DNA from: a virus
Virus record (IMG/VR): IMGVR_UViG_3300009537_000015
Coordinates: 1-52,600 of that record
DNA: 52,600 bases
Direction: 5' to 3' (one strand)
The notes under the pieces were generated by a model. It worked only from the letters and a program-made list of their open reading frames with translations, was not told where the DNA came from and searched no databases. A program made the translations under genes and the position numbers. Shown piece by piece: positions 6,983 through 14,511 of the stretch; positions within the stretch are counted from its first letter, which is position 1; each line of letters starts with the position of its first letter.

Positions 6983-7166
6983 GGCTCCGCTCCAGTCTGT
7001 GGGTTTGTCCTGTCACTTTTATTTTGTACCTTTTTAAATGTCTATCATCTAAAAACCAAGTCCCATCTAATTTTATAGCAGGTATATCCCCCCTATACAC
7101 CCTTTTAGCTATCGCTTGCCTGGATACTCCTAGTTTAGTTGCAAATGTTTTAATTTTTATTTTCAT
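6972..7166 (-). CDS. Excisionase/MerR-type HTH DNA-binding protein
   Basis: 64 residues with a winged-helix/excisionase-type pattern: TFATKLGVSRQAIAKRVYRG (helix-turn-helix), then DIPAIKLDGTWFLDDRHL, the beta-wing motif typical of these proteins. A sigma70-type promoter at 7173-7201 ends only 6 bases before the ATG, so the transcript would begin at or near the start codon. Tandem GACAACT repeats in the promoter could be its own operator. It is the first gene of the unit running to 45. Confidence 0.75.
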   Translation of the reverse strand: MKIKIKTFATKLGVSRQAIAKRVYRGDIPAIKLDGTWFLDDRHLKRYKIKVTGQTHRLERSHER

Positions 7167-7172
7167 GGTAAA

Positions 7173-7201
7173 ATACTAGCAAAATAGTTGTCAGTTGTCA
7201 A
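7173..7201 (-). promoter_or_regulatory. Sigma70-type promoter with tandem repeat operator
   Basis: On the minus strand TTGACA (7201-7196), a 17-base spacer and TAGTAT (7178-7173). The -35 region is inside a direct repeat (GACAACTGACAACT), a plausible operator. The predicted transcript start falls at about 7166, the A of the ATG, which implies a leaderless message. Confidence 0.65.
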
Positions 7202-7237
7202 CATATATTTTTTGTATTCTACATGAACCGATAATTT

Positions 7238-7681
7238 TCAATCTTTACCCCCAACCCTTTGCAGCTGTCCTTTTACGATACCGCACTTAGCATGATAAGC
7301 TTTAGTTGGCACTTTCTTAAATCTATTAATTCTAATCTGGCAACCCACGCATTGATAAATATGATTAGGCCTTACCTTGGTCACTTCAGCGCCGTAGCAT
7401 CTTCTAGGGCGGGCACCAGTTAAGGCGCAAGCGTTCTTCCAGGCCCCGCCATGTCCTCTATCGGTAGGGCTGAGAGCGTGTGCTATCTCATGAAGTATTG
7501 TGTCGACCACCTCTTCAGTTTTGTTTAGACGTGTTAGGGGCCTAGAAAGCGTGATTTTCTTCTTTCTATAATGGCAAGCGCCAAAACGCCTTTTCGCCCT
7601 ATCGAACTCGAAAGCCCAATCACTAAGGCCGAATTCCTTTAATTTATCCTTTGCCAATTTTTCCGCATGTCTAGTATCCAT
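7238..7681 (-). CDS. SprT-like zinc metalloprotease
   Basis: A 147-residue protein with the SprT/Spartan-type active site HEIAH (H64, E65, H68) and a third zinc ligand in DRGHGGAW (H77). It is followed by a C-terminal zinc ribbon-like segment (YQCVGC ... KCG). Relatives cleave proteins crosslinked to DNA or act in DNA repair; in phages the role is not established. The AAGGAAAAG site precedes the ATG at 7681. It lies upstream of the HTH promoter, so it is transcribed from the 8666-8694 promoter. Confidence 0.85.
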   Translation of the reverse strand: MDTRHAEKLAKDKLKEFGLSDWAFEFDRAKRRFGACHYRKKKITLSRPLTRLNKTEEVVDTILHEIAHALSPTDRGHGGAWKNACALTGARPRRCYGAEVTKVRPNHIYQCVGCQIRINRFKKVPTKAYHAKCGIVKGQLQRVGGKD

Positions 7682-7699
7682 TTTCTTTTCCTTTCTTTT

Positions 7700-7873
7700 T
7701 TATTTGTCGCTCATCTCATCATAGACTTGATCCTCATAGCATCCGCGCCGGTACTCTTCGCAACTAATATCTTCGCCGTGAGGTAGTCCGCATTCCTGGC
7801 AGTTATCGTTATATCCACAATCACAATTTTGGCCCGCGCAATACTGCCCCTTTATGTGTAATTTATCACTCAT
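7700..7873 (-). CDS. Cys-rich small protein (57 aa), likely metal-binding
   Basis: Starts MSDKLHIKGQYCAGQ and contains seven cysteines (C12, C17, C19, C25, C28, C38, C45) in CAGQNCDCG and CQECG contexts, suggesting one or two zinc sites. AAAGGCGGT lies before the ATG at 7873. It fills the gap between two operon genes on the same strand. No family name is assigned. Confidence 0.6.
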   Translation of the reverse strand: MSDKLHIKGQYCAGQNCDCGYNDNCQECGLPHGEDISCEEYRRGCYEDQVYDEMSDK

Positions 7874-7895
7874 AATCGCACCGCCTTTCTTTTAG

Positions 7896-8462
7896 TTAGC
7901 AAATCTCTGCCAATTCTTCAATTTCTTTCTCATTAAACAACTTTTTGACTTCTGCATATTCTTTTTGAACAGCGAAATAGGTCTTTTCGGCTTTTCGGCT
8001 GTCAAGCTCATAGCCAAGCTCAGCGCAAAAGTTTTCAAATGATCCCATATCGTATTTTTGGATACCAGAAAGCACAACATAGGGTGTCGGAGCCTTGCGT
8101 TTTTGGGCGAAGTCTTTAGATGAGTATGGACGTTCACCCCACTTTGCTTTTTGACTTAGGACATGGTTTTCTGTCATTGTTCCACTATTCACGATAGATT
8201 GACCAAAACGGAAAGAGTATTTTTTGTTTCCCCGTTGAAGCGTGACCATGTAAATATCACGGCTTTGATCGTCGTCATCAAAATATGGGCCGTGACCTAT
8301 CATTCTAGCGTTAAATGTCGTGCCTGTTTTAATGAGAAAGTCGATGCCCTGACGCTCATAGTCCGACAGCCCCTTTTCCCATTTCTTAAAGTTGTCGTAA
8401 TGCCCACCATTTGCTAAATAGTACTGTTCGTAGTTTTTGTAAGGTGTGTTCGTTGTTTTCAT
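7896..8462 (-). CDS. Hypothetical protein (188 aa)
   Basis: A soluble alpha/beta protein (NTPYKNYEQYYLANGGHYDN near its start) with an acidic DDDDQSRD loop and a helical C-terminus. The ATG at 8462 is preferred; a GTG at 8465 is adjacent, and both follow AGGGGAGG. It is the first large gene of the leftward unit after the control region, so it is probably expressed early. I do not recognise the family. Confidence 0.65.
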   Translation of the reverse strand: MKTTNTPYKNYEQYYLANGGHYDNFKKWEKGLSDYERQGIDFLIKTGTTFNARMIGHGPYFDDDDQSRDIYMVTLQRGNKKYSFRFGQSIVNSGTMTENHVLSQKAKWGERPYSSKDFAQKRKAPTPYVVLSGIQKYDMGSFENFCAELGYELDSRKAEKTYFAVQKEYAEVKKLFNEKEIEELAEIC

Positions 8463-8482
8463 CACCTCCCCTCTTTCCGCGC

Positions 8483-8608
8483 TTATGCGCTTCTAACTAA
8501 TTTGATAGTATCGTTTGTTAGGTTTCTAGCAAAAGTGTTTCTCGAAAAACCGTTTTCTTTGAAGGTGGCGTCAATCCCTTTCAAGTTCGCTCCACTTCTT
8601 AAATTCAT
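8483..8608 (-). CDS. Possible small basic protein (41 aa)
   Basis: An open frame MNLRSGANLKGIDATFKENG ending KLVRSA, with protein-like composition, between promoter 8666-8694 and the gene at 8462. The ribosome-binding site is weak. A better site (AAAAGGTG) serves an overlapping 15-codon frame starting MKLNEFKKWSELERD in another phase. The two frames together read like one small helical regulator, so a frameshift or a leader arrangement is possible. Confidence 0.35.
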   Translation of the reverse strand: MNLRSGANLKGIDATFKENGFSRNTFARNLTNDTIKLVRSA

Positions 8609-8665
8609 TCAGTTTCATTTTATTTCACCTTTTTTGGTTGTCAATGTGCAACCTTTTATGATGTA

Positions 8666-8694
8666 ATTATCGCCTCGGCCGGCTAAAAACTCAA
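8666..8694 (-). promoter_or_regulatory. Leftward early promoter
   Basis: Minus-strand TTGAGT (8694-8689), a 17-base spacer and GATAAT (8671-8666). It is the best sigma70-type match upstream of the leftward genes. A perfect 19-bp palindrome lies about 30 bp further upstream. Confidence 0.55.
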
Positions 8695-8724
8695 GTTCTT
8701 TTTTTGCATTCCTTCAATTAATAC

Positions 8725-8743
8725 CGAGTCTTAATAAGACTCG
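8725..8743. promoter_or_regulatory. 19-bp perfect palindrome, possible operator
   Basis: CGAGTCTTA-A-TAAGACTCG, two 9-bp arms around a single base. It lies in the divergent control region upstream of the leftward promoter. The very short loop argues for a dimeric repressor site rather than a terminator. Confidence 0.5.
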
Positions 8744-8880
8744 ATCTGACAAGGCCCGGCGCTTCATTATAAAGAATAAATAGCCAGACAAAACAGCAAC
8801 TAATTCGGCATTTGAAATTATCATGCTATATTAAAGAAGTAAACAACACACGCATACAGACCTTTTTAAGCGGGCCTAAA

Positions 8881-8943
8881 TTGTACTCTGTGATCCCGGA
8901 ATTGTGCTCTGTGATCCGGGAAATGTGCTCTGTGATATATCAC
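8881..8943. repeat. Three tandem 21-bp iterons
   Basis: Copies at 8881-8901, 8902-8922 and 8923-8943 share TGT(A/G)CTCTGTGAT in exact 21-bp register, two helical turns. Copies 1 and 2 continue CC(C/G)GGAA, while copy 3 ends in the palindrome GTGATATATCAC. The phasing and the nearby DnaA boxes suggest binding sites for an initiator. Confidence 0.65.
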
Positions 8944-9000
8944 CACGTGAGAGAGAAGCCGCAACACGTTGTAACAACATGAGATAAGCGTGGCCTATGC

Positions 9001-9042
9001 TGTGGACAAGCTGGGGACAAGCTGTGGATAAGCTGTGGACCC
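9001..9042. other. DnaA-box cluster, probable replication origin
   Basis: Four 9-mers, TGTGGACAA (9001), TGGGGACAA (9012), TGTGGATAA (9023) and TGTGGACCC (9034), repeat every 11 bp. The third is the perfect reverse complement of TTATCCACA, the consensus DnaA box. An AT-rich stretch at 9145-9185 could be the unwinding element. With the iterons at 8881 and the divergent genes on both sides, this looks like an origin using host DnaA. Confidence 0.65.
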
Positions 9043-9148
9043 GTGGGTGGCCGACCTGGAATTTGGGGGCCTGTGTGGAAAGTTAATGTTAATTATCACC
9101 ACCAGAGTGTATGAGTAGGTATCCTTTTTCAGAATGGCCCCCCCGTAT

Positions 9149-9186
9149 TTTAGAGTATTGTACAGTATTATACAGTGATATATAGC
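9149..9186 (+). promoter_or_regulatory. AT-rich element / weak rightward promoter
   Basis: Contains TTGTAC (9158-9163) and TATA-rich sequence 15-17 bases later, plus a near-repeat TACAGTATTATACAGTGAT. It could serve as the promoter for the packaging genes or as the duplex-unwinding element of the origin. The match to consensus is poor. Confidence 0.3.
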
Positions 9187-9196
9187 AGGAGTTAAC

Positions 9197-9232
9197 ATGG
9201 CGCACCGTGTGGCGTGTTATAAGATGTTATAA
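9197..9232 (+). CDS. Possible 11-aa leader peptide
   Basis: AGGAG stands six bases before an ATG that opens an 11-codon frame (MAHRVACYKML) ending 14 bases before the terminase start. The well-placed ribosome-binding site is the only evidence. It could be a translational leader for the terminase. Confidence 0.25.
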   Translation: MAHRVACYKML

Positions 9233-9246
9233 GAAGTTAGGAGTTT

Positions 9247-10659
9247 ATGGGACAAGAGGAAGAGATATTATACGCCTTACAGAAGTTAGAGGAGGCGGAG
9301 AACAACAGGATCAAGAATTTCGGGATAGAGGCCTACATTCCGAACAAGCATCAATTTAACGCGCACATTCATCCGGCGAGAACCATTTTACTGATTGGGG
9401 GGAACAGAATTGGAAAATCCACGTATGGGGCGGCGGAACTCACTTTTCACGTCACGAGAAATTACCCGGATTGGTATCCACAGGAGAAGAGGTTTAAGGG
9501 CCCGATTAAAGGTGCAATATCGGCAACGCGATTTCAGACGGTTCAGACCGTTATCGAGCCGAAACTTTTCACTTTCCTCCCCCGAGACTATTACAAATAT
9601 AAAAGAACTGCTCAGGGTTACTTACAGAGGGTCGTGTGTAAAGACGGGTCAACTATCGACATTTTGACTCAAGAAATGAAGAACGAGGCTTATGAGTCGA
9701 TGGACTGGGATTTTATCTGGTGCGACGAGCCTCAGAGTCAGTTCAAGTATCAGGCCATGAGACGCGGTCTTGTGGATCGCATGGGTCGGATGGTCATGAC
9801 TTTCACACCTCTTACTGAGCCTTGGATGAAAGATGAGTTAGTTGATAAGGCTGACGGTAAGAAAATGAAGGTCTTTACCGTCGATATCAGGGAGAATAAA
9901 TTTGACATTAAAGGCAATCCCATTTTGTCTGAGGAAGCGATTCAGGACTTTGAGGAGTCCCTTCCCGAAGACATTAAAGAGGCCCGTTTACACGGCCAAT
10001 TCTTACACTTAAGAGGCACGGTTTATAAGGAATTTTCCGATGTTCATGTTGATCCTGACCTTCGTTACAATCCTGGTGATCCTGTGGTTTGTGTCTTAGA
10101 CCCGCACGACAGACAGCCTCACCATCTTATTTGGGCTTCGGTTGACCGCGATGACGACATCTACGTCTTGGAAGAGATGATGATCCATTGTGAATTAGAG
10201 ACTTTAGCCAAGCGAATCCGCGCTTTTGAGAAGGCCCATAAATTCAGGATGTGGAAACGCCTCATTGACCCTAATTTCGGCCGAAAACCCGCCAAACCCG
10301 GTGTAAATACGTCCGTTATCAAGGAATTGGGTCGATATGGCGCGTCTTTTTACGAGTCAGACGATAACATTGAACTCGGACACATGGTGGTCAGGGAATA
10401 CCTTCATTACGACCTTCAAAAGCCCGTCACGGCGGTAAATAAACCAAAACTGTTCTTCCACGCCAAATGTGTGGAGACCATAAAAAGCATGAGGAACCTC
10501 CAATATGATGAATGGAAAGGAGATGATGAAAAATCTCCTAAAGAACTGGAAAAACAAAAAGACACCCACGGAGCCGACTGCATCAGATATCTCTGCGTCT
10601 CCAAACCAAGATGGTTCTCCCACAGAAGAGAAGAGGAACAAACGGAACCGGCCTACTAA
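9247..10659 (+). CDS. terL: Terminase large subunit (TerL)
   Basis: The packaging ATPase/nuclease that docks on the portal and cuts DNA. Walker A is GGNRIGKS (residues 51-58) and Walker B FIWCDE (D160, E161). The C-terminal RNase H-fold nuclease shows acidic residues in VCVLDPHD (D285), LIDPNFG (D341) and near DTHGADCIRY. The length of 470 aa fits the family. AGGAG precedes the ATG. It is the first substantial gene of the rightward late block, and its 3' end overlaps the next gene by about 135 bp. Confidence 0.93.
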   Translation: MGQEEEILYALQKLEEAENNRIKNFGIEAYIPNKHQFNAHIHPARTILLIGGNRIGKSTYGAAELTFHVTRNYPDWYPQEKRFKGPIKGAISATRFQTVQTVIEPKLFTFLPRDYYKYKRTAQGYLQRVVCKDGSTIDILTQEMKNEAYESMDWDFIWCDEPQSQFKYQAMRRGLVDRMGRMVMTFTPLTEPWMKDELVDKADGKKMKVFTVDIRENKFDIKGNPILSEEAIQDFEESLPEDIKEARLHGQFLHLRGTVYKEFSDVHVDPDLRYNPGDPVVCVLDPHDRQPHHLIWASVDRDDDIYVLEEMMIHCELETLAKRIRAFEKAHKFRMWKRLIDPNFGRKPAKPGVNTSVIKELGRYGASFYESDDNIELGHMVVREYLHYDLQKPVTAVNKPKLFFHAKCVETIKSMRNLQYDEWKGDDEKSPKELEKQKDTHGADCIRYLCVSKPRWFSHRREEEQTEPAY

Positions 10660-11158
10660 CATTGCGAGAAAATTCGATTATGAGCACGTTCATTACGTTC
10701 TCATGCAATTAATTCATGTCGGCAGGATTGTCAAGATCCGTGAGAACTTTGAGGAGAAATTCGGCATTTCCATAAGCCGTGATAAAATATACGACATAAA
10801 GAAAAACAAAGAGTACGAAGCGACCTACATCAAACTCAAAGAGGAATACGAGAAAGGGCTCGCCAAAGAATACATGGTTTCTAAAAGAAACCGAATCTCC
10901 GCGAAAACCGAGATCTACGAAGAGGCAATGGAAAAAGGGAACTTAGCGCAAGCCTCGAAAGAAGTCAAGGATATCGACGACATGCTTGAGAAACGCGCCA
11001 CATTCGGCGTGTCGGGAGAAAACGTTCAAATCAACCTTTATCAAGACATGAAACTTGATGAAATCCGCGAAGAAAAACTTAAACTTTTAGAAAAACTAGA
11101 AAAACTCAAAGGAGATCCATCGTGCCAAAGGGGACCGGATACGGAACAAAGCAAGTAA
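10526..11158 (+). CDS. Putative terminase small subunit
   Basis: A 210-residue basic, helical protein. The middle (about residues 45-95) has an HTH-like arrangement ending FGISISRDKIYDIKKNKEY, followed by a long helical region (KRNRISAKTEIYEEAMEKG) and a coiled-coil C-terminus, the plan of many TerS proteins. The ATG at 10526 is preferred because AAAGGAG lies just upstream; an ATG at 10505 is also open. The order TerL then TerS and the long overlap with TerL are unusual. A different HTH protein is possible. Confidence 0.5.
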   Translation: MKNLLKNWKNKKTPTEPTASDISASPNQDGSPTEEKRNKRNRPTNIARKFDYEHVHYVLMQLIHVGRIVKIRENFEEKFGISISRDKIYDIKKNKEYEATYIKLKEEYEKGLAKEYMVSKRNRISAKTEIYEEAMEKGNLAQASKEVKDIDDMLEKRATFGVSGENVQINLYQDMKLDEIREEKLKLLEKLEKLKGDPSCQRGPDTEQSK

Positions 11159-11211
11159 AATCAACCTCAAAACCGCCCAAACAAGCAAGAAAGAGCGGGA
11201 AAAAGAAATGA
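11122..11211 (+). CDS. Small basic protein MPKGTGYG-type (29 aa)
   Basis: A GTG start eight bases after AAAGGAG opens a 29-codon frame beginning MPKGTGYGTK and rich in Lys, Ser and Pro. Tiny basic peptides with a PKG-x-GYG start are common beside portal genes in phages. The stop overlaps the next small gene as ATGA. Function unknown. Confidence 0.5.
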   Translation: MPKGTGYGTKQVKSTSKPPKQARKSGKKK

Positions 11212-11327
11212 CCGAAAAAGAGTTCTATGAAATGGATTTAAAAGGCCAGATCAAGACGATCATGTCCGTAAAATGTGTTCGCGACTCAATCATCAAGGAA
11301 AAAAAGAAAAAGAAAAATGCCAAGTAG
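11208..11327 (+). CDS. Small lysine-rich protein (39 aa)
   Basis: Begins MTEKEFYEMDLKGQIKTIM and ends in a lysine run (KEKKKKKNAK). It is coupled to the previous gene by ATGA and overlaps the portal start by 11 bp. The context suggests a minor head or packaging factor. It is too short for family assignment. Confidence 0.45.
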   Translation: MTEKEFYEMDLKGQIKTIMSVKCVRDSIIKEKKKKKNAK

Positions 11328-13560
11328 AGACATTAGAGATCAACGCGAAGAAGAGCCTGAAGAAGAAACCGTAAACCCATTAAGGGGCAAGCTTCAGCTT
11401 AAGATTGATGAAAATATGGAGCGTCGATTGGTTGAGATTATTCGCTCCGATTATGACGCCGCCAAACAGGCCAGGAACGATAAAGATTACGGCATTTCCT
11501 CTAAGGGTGAGAAACTGAACTTCACCTCCTGGTACAGGGGTCTTAAAGATCTCTACAATGCTCGTCGGGAACCAAAGACCGTTCCTTGGAAGTTCGCGTC
11601 TAATCGCTCCCTTCGACTGGCAACGGCGATTGTTGACACAATTCATGCCAGGATTTACCCGACCATCGTAAATCAGGAACTCCTGAAATGGAATCCCGGT
11701 GAGGTCAAGGACACCCCGAAGGTTGACAGGATCGACAAACTGATGAACTGGTGGGTTTGGGTCCGCTCGAAGATGCAGGGGTTTTTTGATATTTGGCTAA
11801 AGACCTGCGTCGGGTTCGGAGACGCAATGACGGAGACGATTTGGGTAAAAGACATTGTTTCAGTCGGTTCAACCATTCAGATCCCGATTCAAGACGAGAC
11901 TGGCCAACCTGTCGTCAACGAGGAAACGGGACAACCCGAAACAATGCCTATTAAAGACATTCGTTTTGAGGAGAAAACAGCATCAAGAATCTACATGCGC
12001 GATCAGGTCTTTCTTCAGGAAGGATCAAAAGACATTCAGAAAGAGCCCGTAATTTTAGAAGACGAAATTCTCTACAGAGATCTTTTACAGGGCGAAGATG
12101 AGGGATTGTTTGTAAATGTATCTACCGTTCTTAGAAACCGCATCCCAGTCGAGAGCGTTCCTGGCCAGACAGAGGAGGAGCGCGAAAGGCTCCGAGACAT
12201 TAAGCTCAGGAACAAAAAGGTCAAGATCCAGAAATGGTACTCTGATTTTGATTCCGATGGTGACGGTTTCGCTGAATGCGTTCGCGTTATCGTTTCCCTC
12301 GAACATGACGTCTATCTTGGCGGGATTCAATGTTCAAATCTTACGAAATCGGGAAAGAAACCGCTTCACTATCAAAAATTAGATAACAGGTTGGACAGAC
12401 CTGAAGAAAATGACGGAGAGGGTATAATTGAGAAAATTAAAGAGTTGGCGGAAGAAATTGACGCAATCTTTAATCAGTTAACCGACGCAAATACCCTCTC
12501 CATCCTTCGCCCCATGTTTTATGATCCAGGGGGAGACCTTGATGCTCCCGTATTAAAACTGGCTCCAAACAGGGGTATCCCCGTATCAGATCCTCAGAGG
12601 AACGTTCTTTTCCCCGACATTTCCGTTGACATTTCTAGGCTTATTGAGGCGATAAGACTTGTCCTTGAATTTGTTGAGCGCTTGACCGCTGCTTCGGCTT
12701 TTGTGTTCGGCAAAGAGGGCGAGTTCGCGGGTGGGAGCGGTACGGCGACACGAACAAACGCAATCCTCCAGAGCGCCGAAACACGATTTGCGAGACCCGC
12801 TGAACGCTTGCGTAGCGGAACGGCTGAGATCATCAAACAGCACTTGGACATGCTTCAACTCAATATTCCCCCAGGTCTTGAGACCAGGGTTCTCGGTGAG
12901 AAGGGTGAGCCTGTATTTGACACCAATGAATTGACAAAAGACGGCATTTCAGGGGAGTTTGATGCTTATCTGTTACCCGACCCCTCAATGGGTTCTAAGC
13001 AGTTGACCAGAGATTTGTCAATGATGTTTTATCAGCTTTTATTGCAGAACCCGTTGGTTGGGAGTGATCCTGTCAAGATTTACAAGATTACGGCAGATCT
13101 ACTGAAGTCTTGGGACAAAAATCCTGAAGAATTCCTCGGCCCCGCCCCGACCGCAGACGATATTGACAGTCCCGAAGATGAGAATACATTGATTGTACAG
13201 GGCGACTTCACGAGAGTCAGAGCCCAAATTACAGAAAATCACATTCACCACATTCAACAGCACATGGCGTTAATCCAATCCCCGTCACTTGCTCAGATGC
13301 CCCCGCATTTTATTGAACAGGTTGTTCAGTTCACGCAGGCGCACATTCAGGAGCATCAACAACAACTCCAACTTATGATTGGAATAGCACAGAAATTCGG
13401 AGGCGGTGGTGGAGCATCTAATGGACCAAACGCAAGAGGAGAAGGACCTAACGATCCAAGCTCTCAGGGAAATGACGGCCAGCCCGGGTTGGCGGAAGCT
13501 ACTGGCGCGGCTGGACAAACTCTCACAACAAAGAGAGACGGTGAAAGCAGGGCAACTTAG
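11317..13560 (+). CDS. Portal protein
   Basis: A 747-residue protein between the terminase and scaffold genes. The N-terminal half has the portal-type WKFASNRSLRLATAIVDTIH segment. The centre has a helical wing with DAIFNQLTDANTLSILRPMF and a Gly-rich loop GEFAGGSGTATRTNAIL before the long crown helix. The C-terminal 120 residues are Gln/His-rich and helical. The start at ATG 11317 is chosen over a GTG at 11275. It should form the dodecameric DNA channel and docking site for TerL. The identification rests on position, size and overall pattern. Confidence 0.75.
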   Translation: MPSRDIRDQREEEPEEETVNPLRGKLQLKIDENMERRLVEIIRSDYDAAKQARNDKDYGISSKGEKLNFTSWYRGLKDLYNARREPKTVPWKFASNRSLRLATAIVDTIHARIYPTIVNQELLKWNPGEVKDTPKVDRIDKLMNWWVWVRSKMQGFFDIWLKTCVGFGDAMTETIWVKDIVSVGSTIQIPIQDETGQPVVNEETGQPETMPIKDIRFEEKTASRIYMRDQVFLQEGSKDIQKEPVILEDEILYRDLLQGEDEGLFVNVSTVLRNRIPVESVPGQTEEERERLRDIKLRNKKVKIQKWYSDFDSDGDGFAECVRVIVSLEHDVYLGGIQCSNLTKSGKKPLHYQKLDNRLDRPEENDGEGIIEKIKELAEEIDAIFNQLTDANTLSILRPMFYDPGGDLDAPVLKLAPNRGIPVSDPQRNVLFPDISVDISRLIEAIRLVLEFVERLTAASAFVFGKEGEFAGGSGTATRTNAILQSAETRFARPAERLRSGTAEIIKQHLDMLQLNIPPGLETRVLGEKGEPVFDTNELTKDGISGEFDAYLLPDPSMGSKQLTRDLSMMFYQLLLQNPLVGSDPVKIYKITADLLKSWDKNPEEFLGPAPTADDIDSPEDENTLIVQGDFTRVRAQITENHIHHIQQHMALIQSPSLAQMPPHFIEQVVQFTQAHIQEHQQQLQLMIGIAQKFGGGGGASNGPNARGEGPNDPSSQGNDGQPGLAEATGAAGQTLTTKRDGESRAT

Positions 13561-13678
13561 AATACCAACGCAGGAAAGCCTTATGATGGCAATGTATCAC
13601 CAGGGCTTTCTTGACGGGGTCGGATCTATAACTCGAACAGCATCCAAGATGCTCAAAGATTCGGCCAAAGAAGAATAG
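13421..13678 (+). CDS. Hypothetical protein, portal-overlapping (85 aa)
   Basis: Starts MDQTQEEKDLTIQALREM and contains TASPGWRKLLARL. Small phage proteins with an x-x-PGW-x-x-L segment commonly lie between portal and scaffold. The ATG follows GGTGGAG, and the gene overlaps the portal 3' end by 140 bp in another frame. Probably a head assembly accessory. Confidence 0.55.
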   Translation: MDQTQEEKDLTIQALREMTASPGWRKLLARLDKLSQQRETVKAGQLRIPTQESLMMAMYHQGFLDGVGSITRTASKMLKDSAKEE

Positions 13679-13716
13679 GTGATACAATTATTTTAACCCC
13701 CGTTAAGGAGAAAAAA

Positions 13717-14511
13717 ATGCCTGGTGATCCAGAGGAAGAACCGAGAATAGAAGAAGCGCCCGAACCTCAGGCGGAAAATGAAGAGGTAAATTTATCTGAT
13801 GAGCCGCAAAGGAAAGATCCGAGCGACTCAGAAAAGCTACTCTTAGAGATGAAGAAAATGCAGTCTCGAAACGAGTATCTTAACAGACAGTTACAAAAAG
13901 CTCTTAGCGAGAAGGCCTCTCAGCCGGAACCCGAACCCGCTCAGGACGAGGGTAACGACGACGAGTACGACAGTCTCGCGCAGAAAGACTGGAAGGCGGC
14001 TGTTCGTAAACTTGCTGACGAAGAGGCGAAAAGGATTCTTGAAGAAGAGCGCAAGAAGTTAACTGAGCAACAAAAAATTGCTCAGACAAACCAAACCCTG
14101 GAACAATCGAAACAATTTGTTAGGGATCGTTATCCTGACCTTGATGATGATTCTAGCGAGATTTCCCAGGCTTATATGCAGATCTTGAATAATAATCCTG
14201 ATTTGCTTACTAACCCCCACGGCCCAAAGCTTGCCATGTATGAGATGGAAGAGCTTTACCGTAGGGAAGGTCGAACCCCCCCGGCATACCGCGAGCAGAT
14301 AAAAGATGAAGCTCAGCAGGAAGTCGAGAGGAGATTAAGAACAACTGCGGCAAATACGCCGCAAGGCCGCAAATCGGGTGACGACGCAGTAGTCATTCCG
14401 AAGCGCGAGATTGAAGCCGCTAAGGCTGCAGGAATCCCGATTAAGGAGTATGCGAAGCATTACAAACTTAGTCAAAAGGATTTCAGAGAAGGAGTGTCCG
14501 TCGATGAGTAA
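13717..14511 (+). CDS. Scaffolding protein
   Basis: A 264-residue highly acidic protein: a Glu/Pro-rich N-terminus, a coiled-coil centre (KLLLEMKKMQSRNEYLNRQL) and a basic helical C-terminus that would bind the coat protein. Composition, length and place between portal and capsid genes match phage scaffolds. The AAGGAG site precedes the ATG. It would guide procapsid assembly and leave before maturation. Confidence 0.75.
   Translation: MPGDPEEEPRIEEAPEPQAENEEVNLSDEPQRKDPSDSEKLLLEMKKMQSRNEYLNRQLQKALSEKASQPEPEPAQDEGNDDEYDSLAQKDWKAAVRKLADEEAKRILEEERKKLTEQQKIAQTNQTLEQSKQFVRDRYPDLDDDSSEISQAYMQILNNNPDLLTNPHGPKLAMYEMEELYRREGRTPPAYREQIKDEAQQEVERRLRTTAANTPQGRKSGDDAVVIPKREIEAAKAAGIPIKEYAKHYKLSQKDFREGVSVDE

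Noticed and set aside
8881-8943. CRISPR array
   Set aside because: The three repeats are directly adjacent with no spacers, and no cas genes are present.
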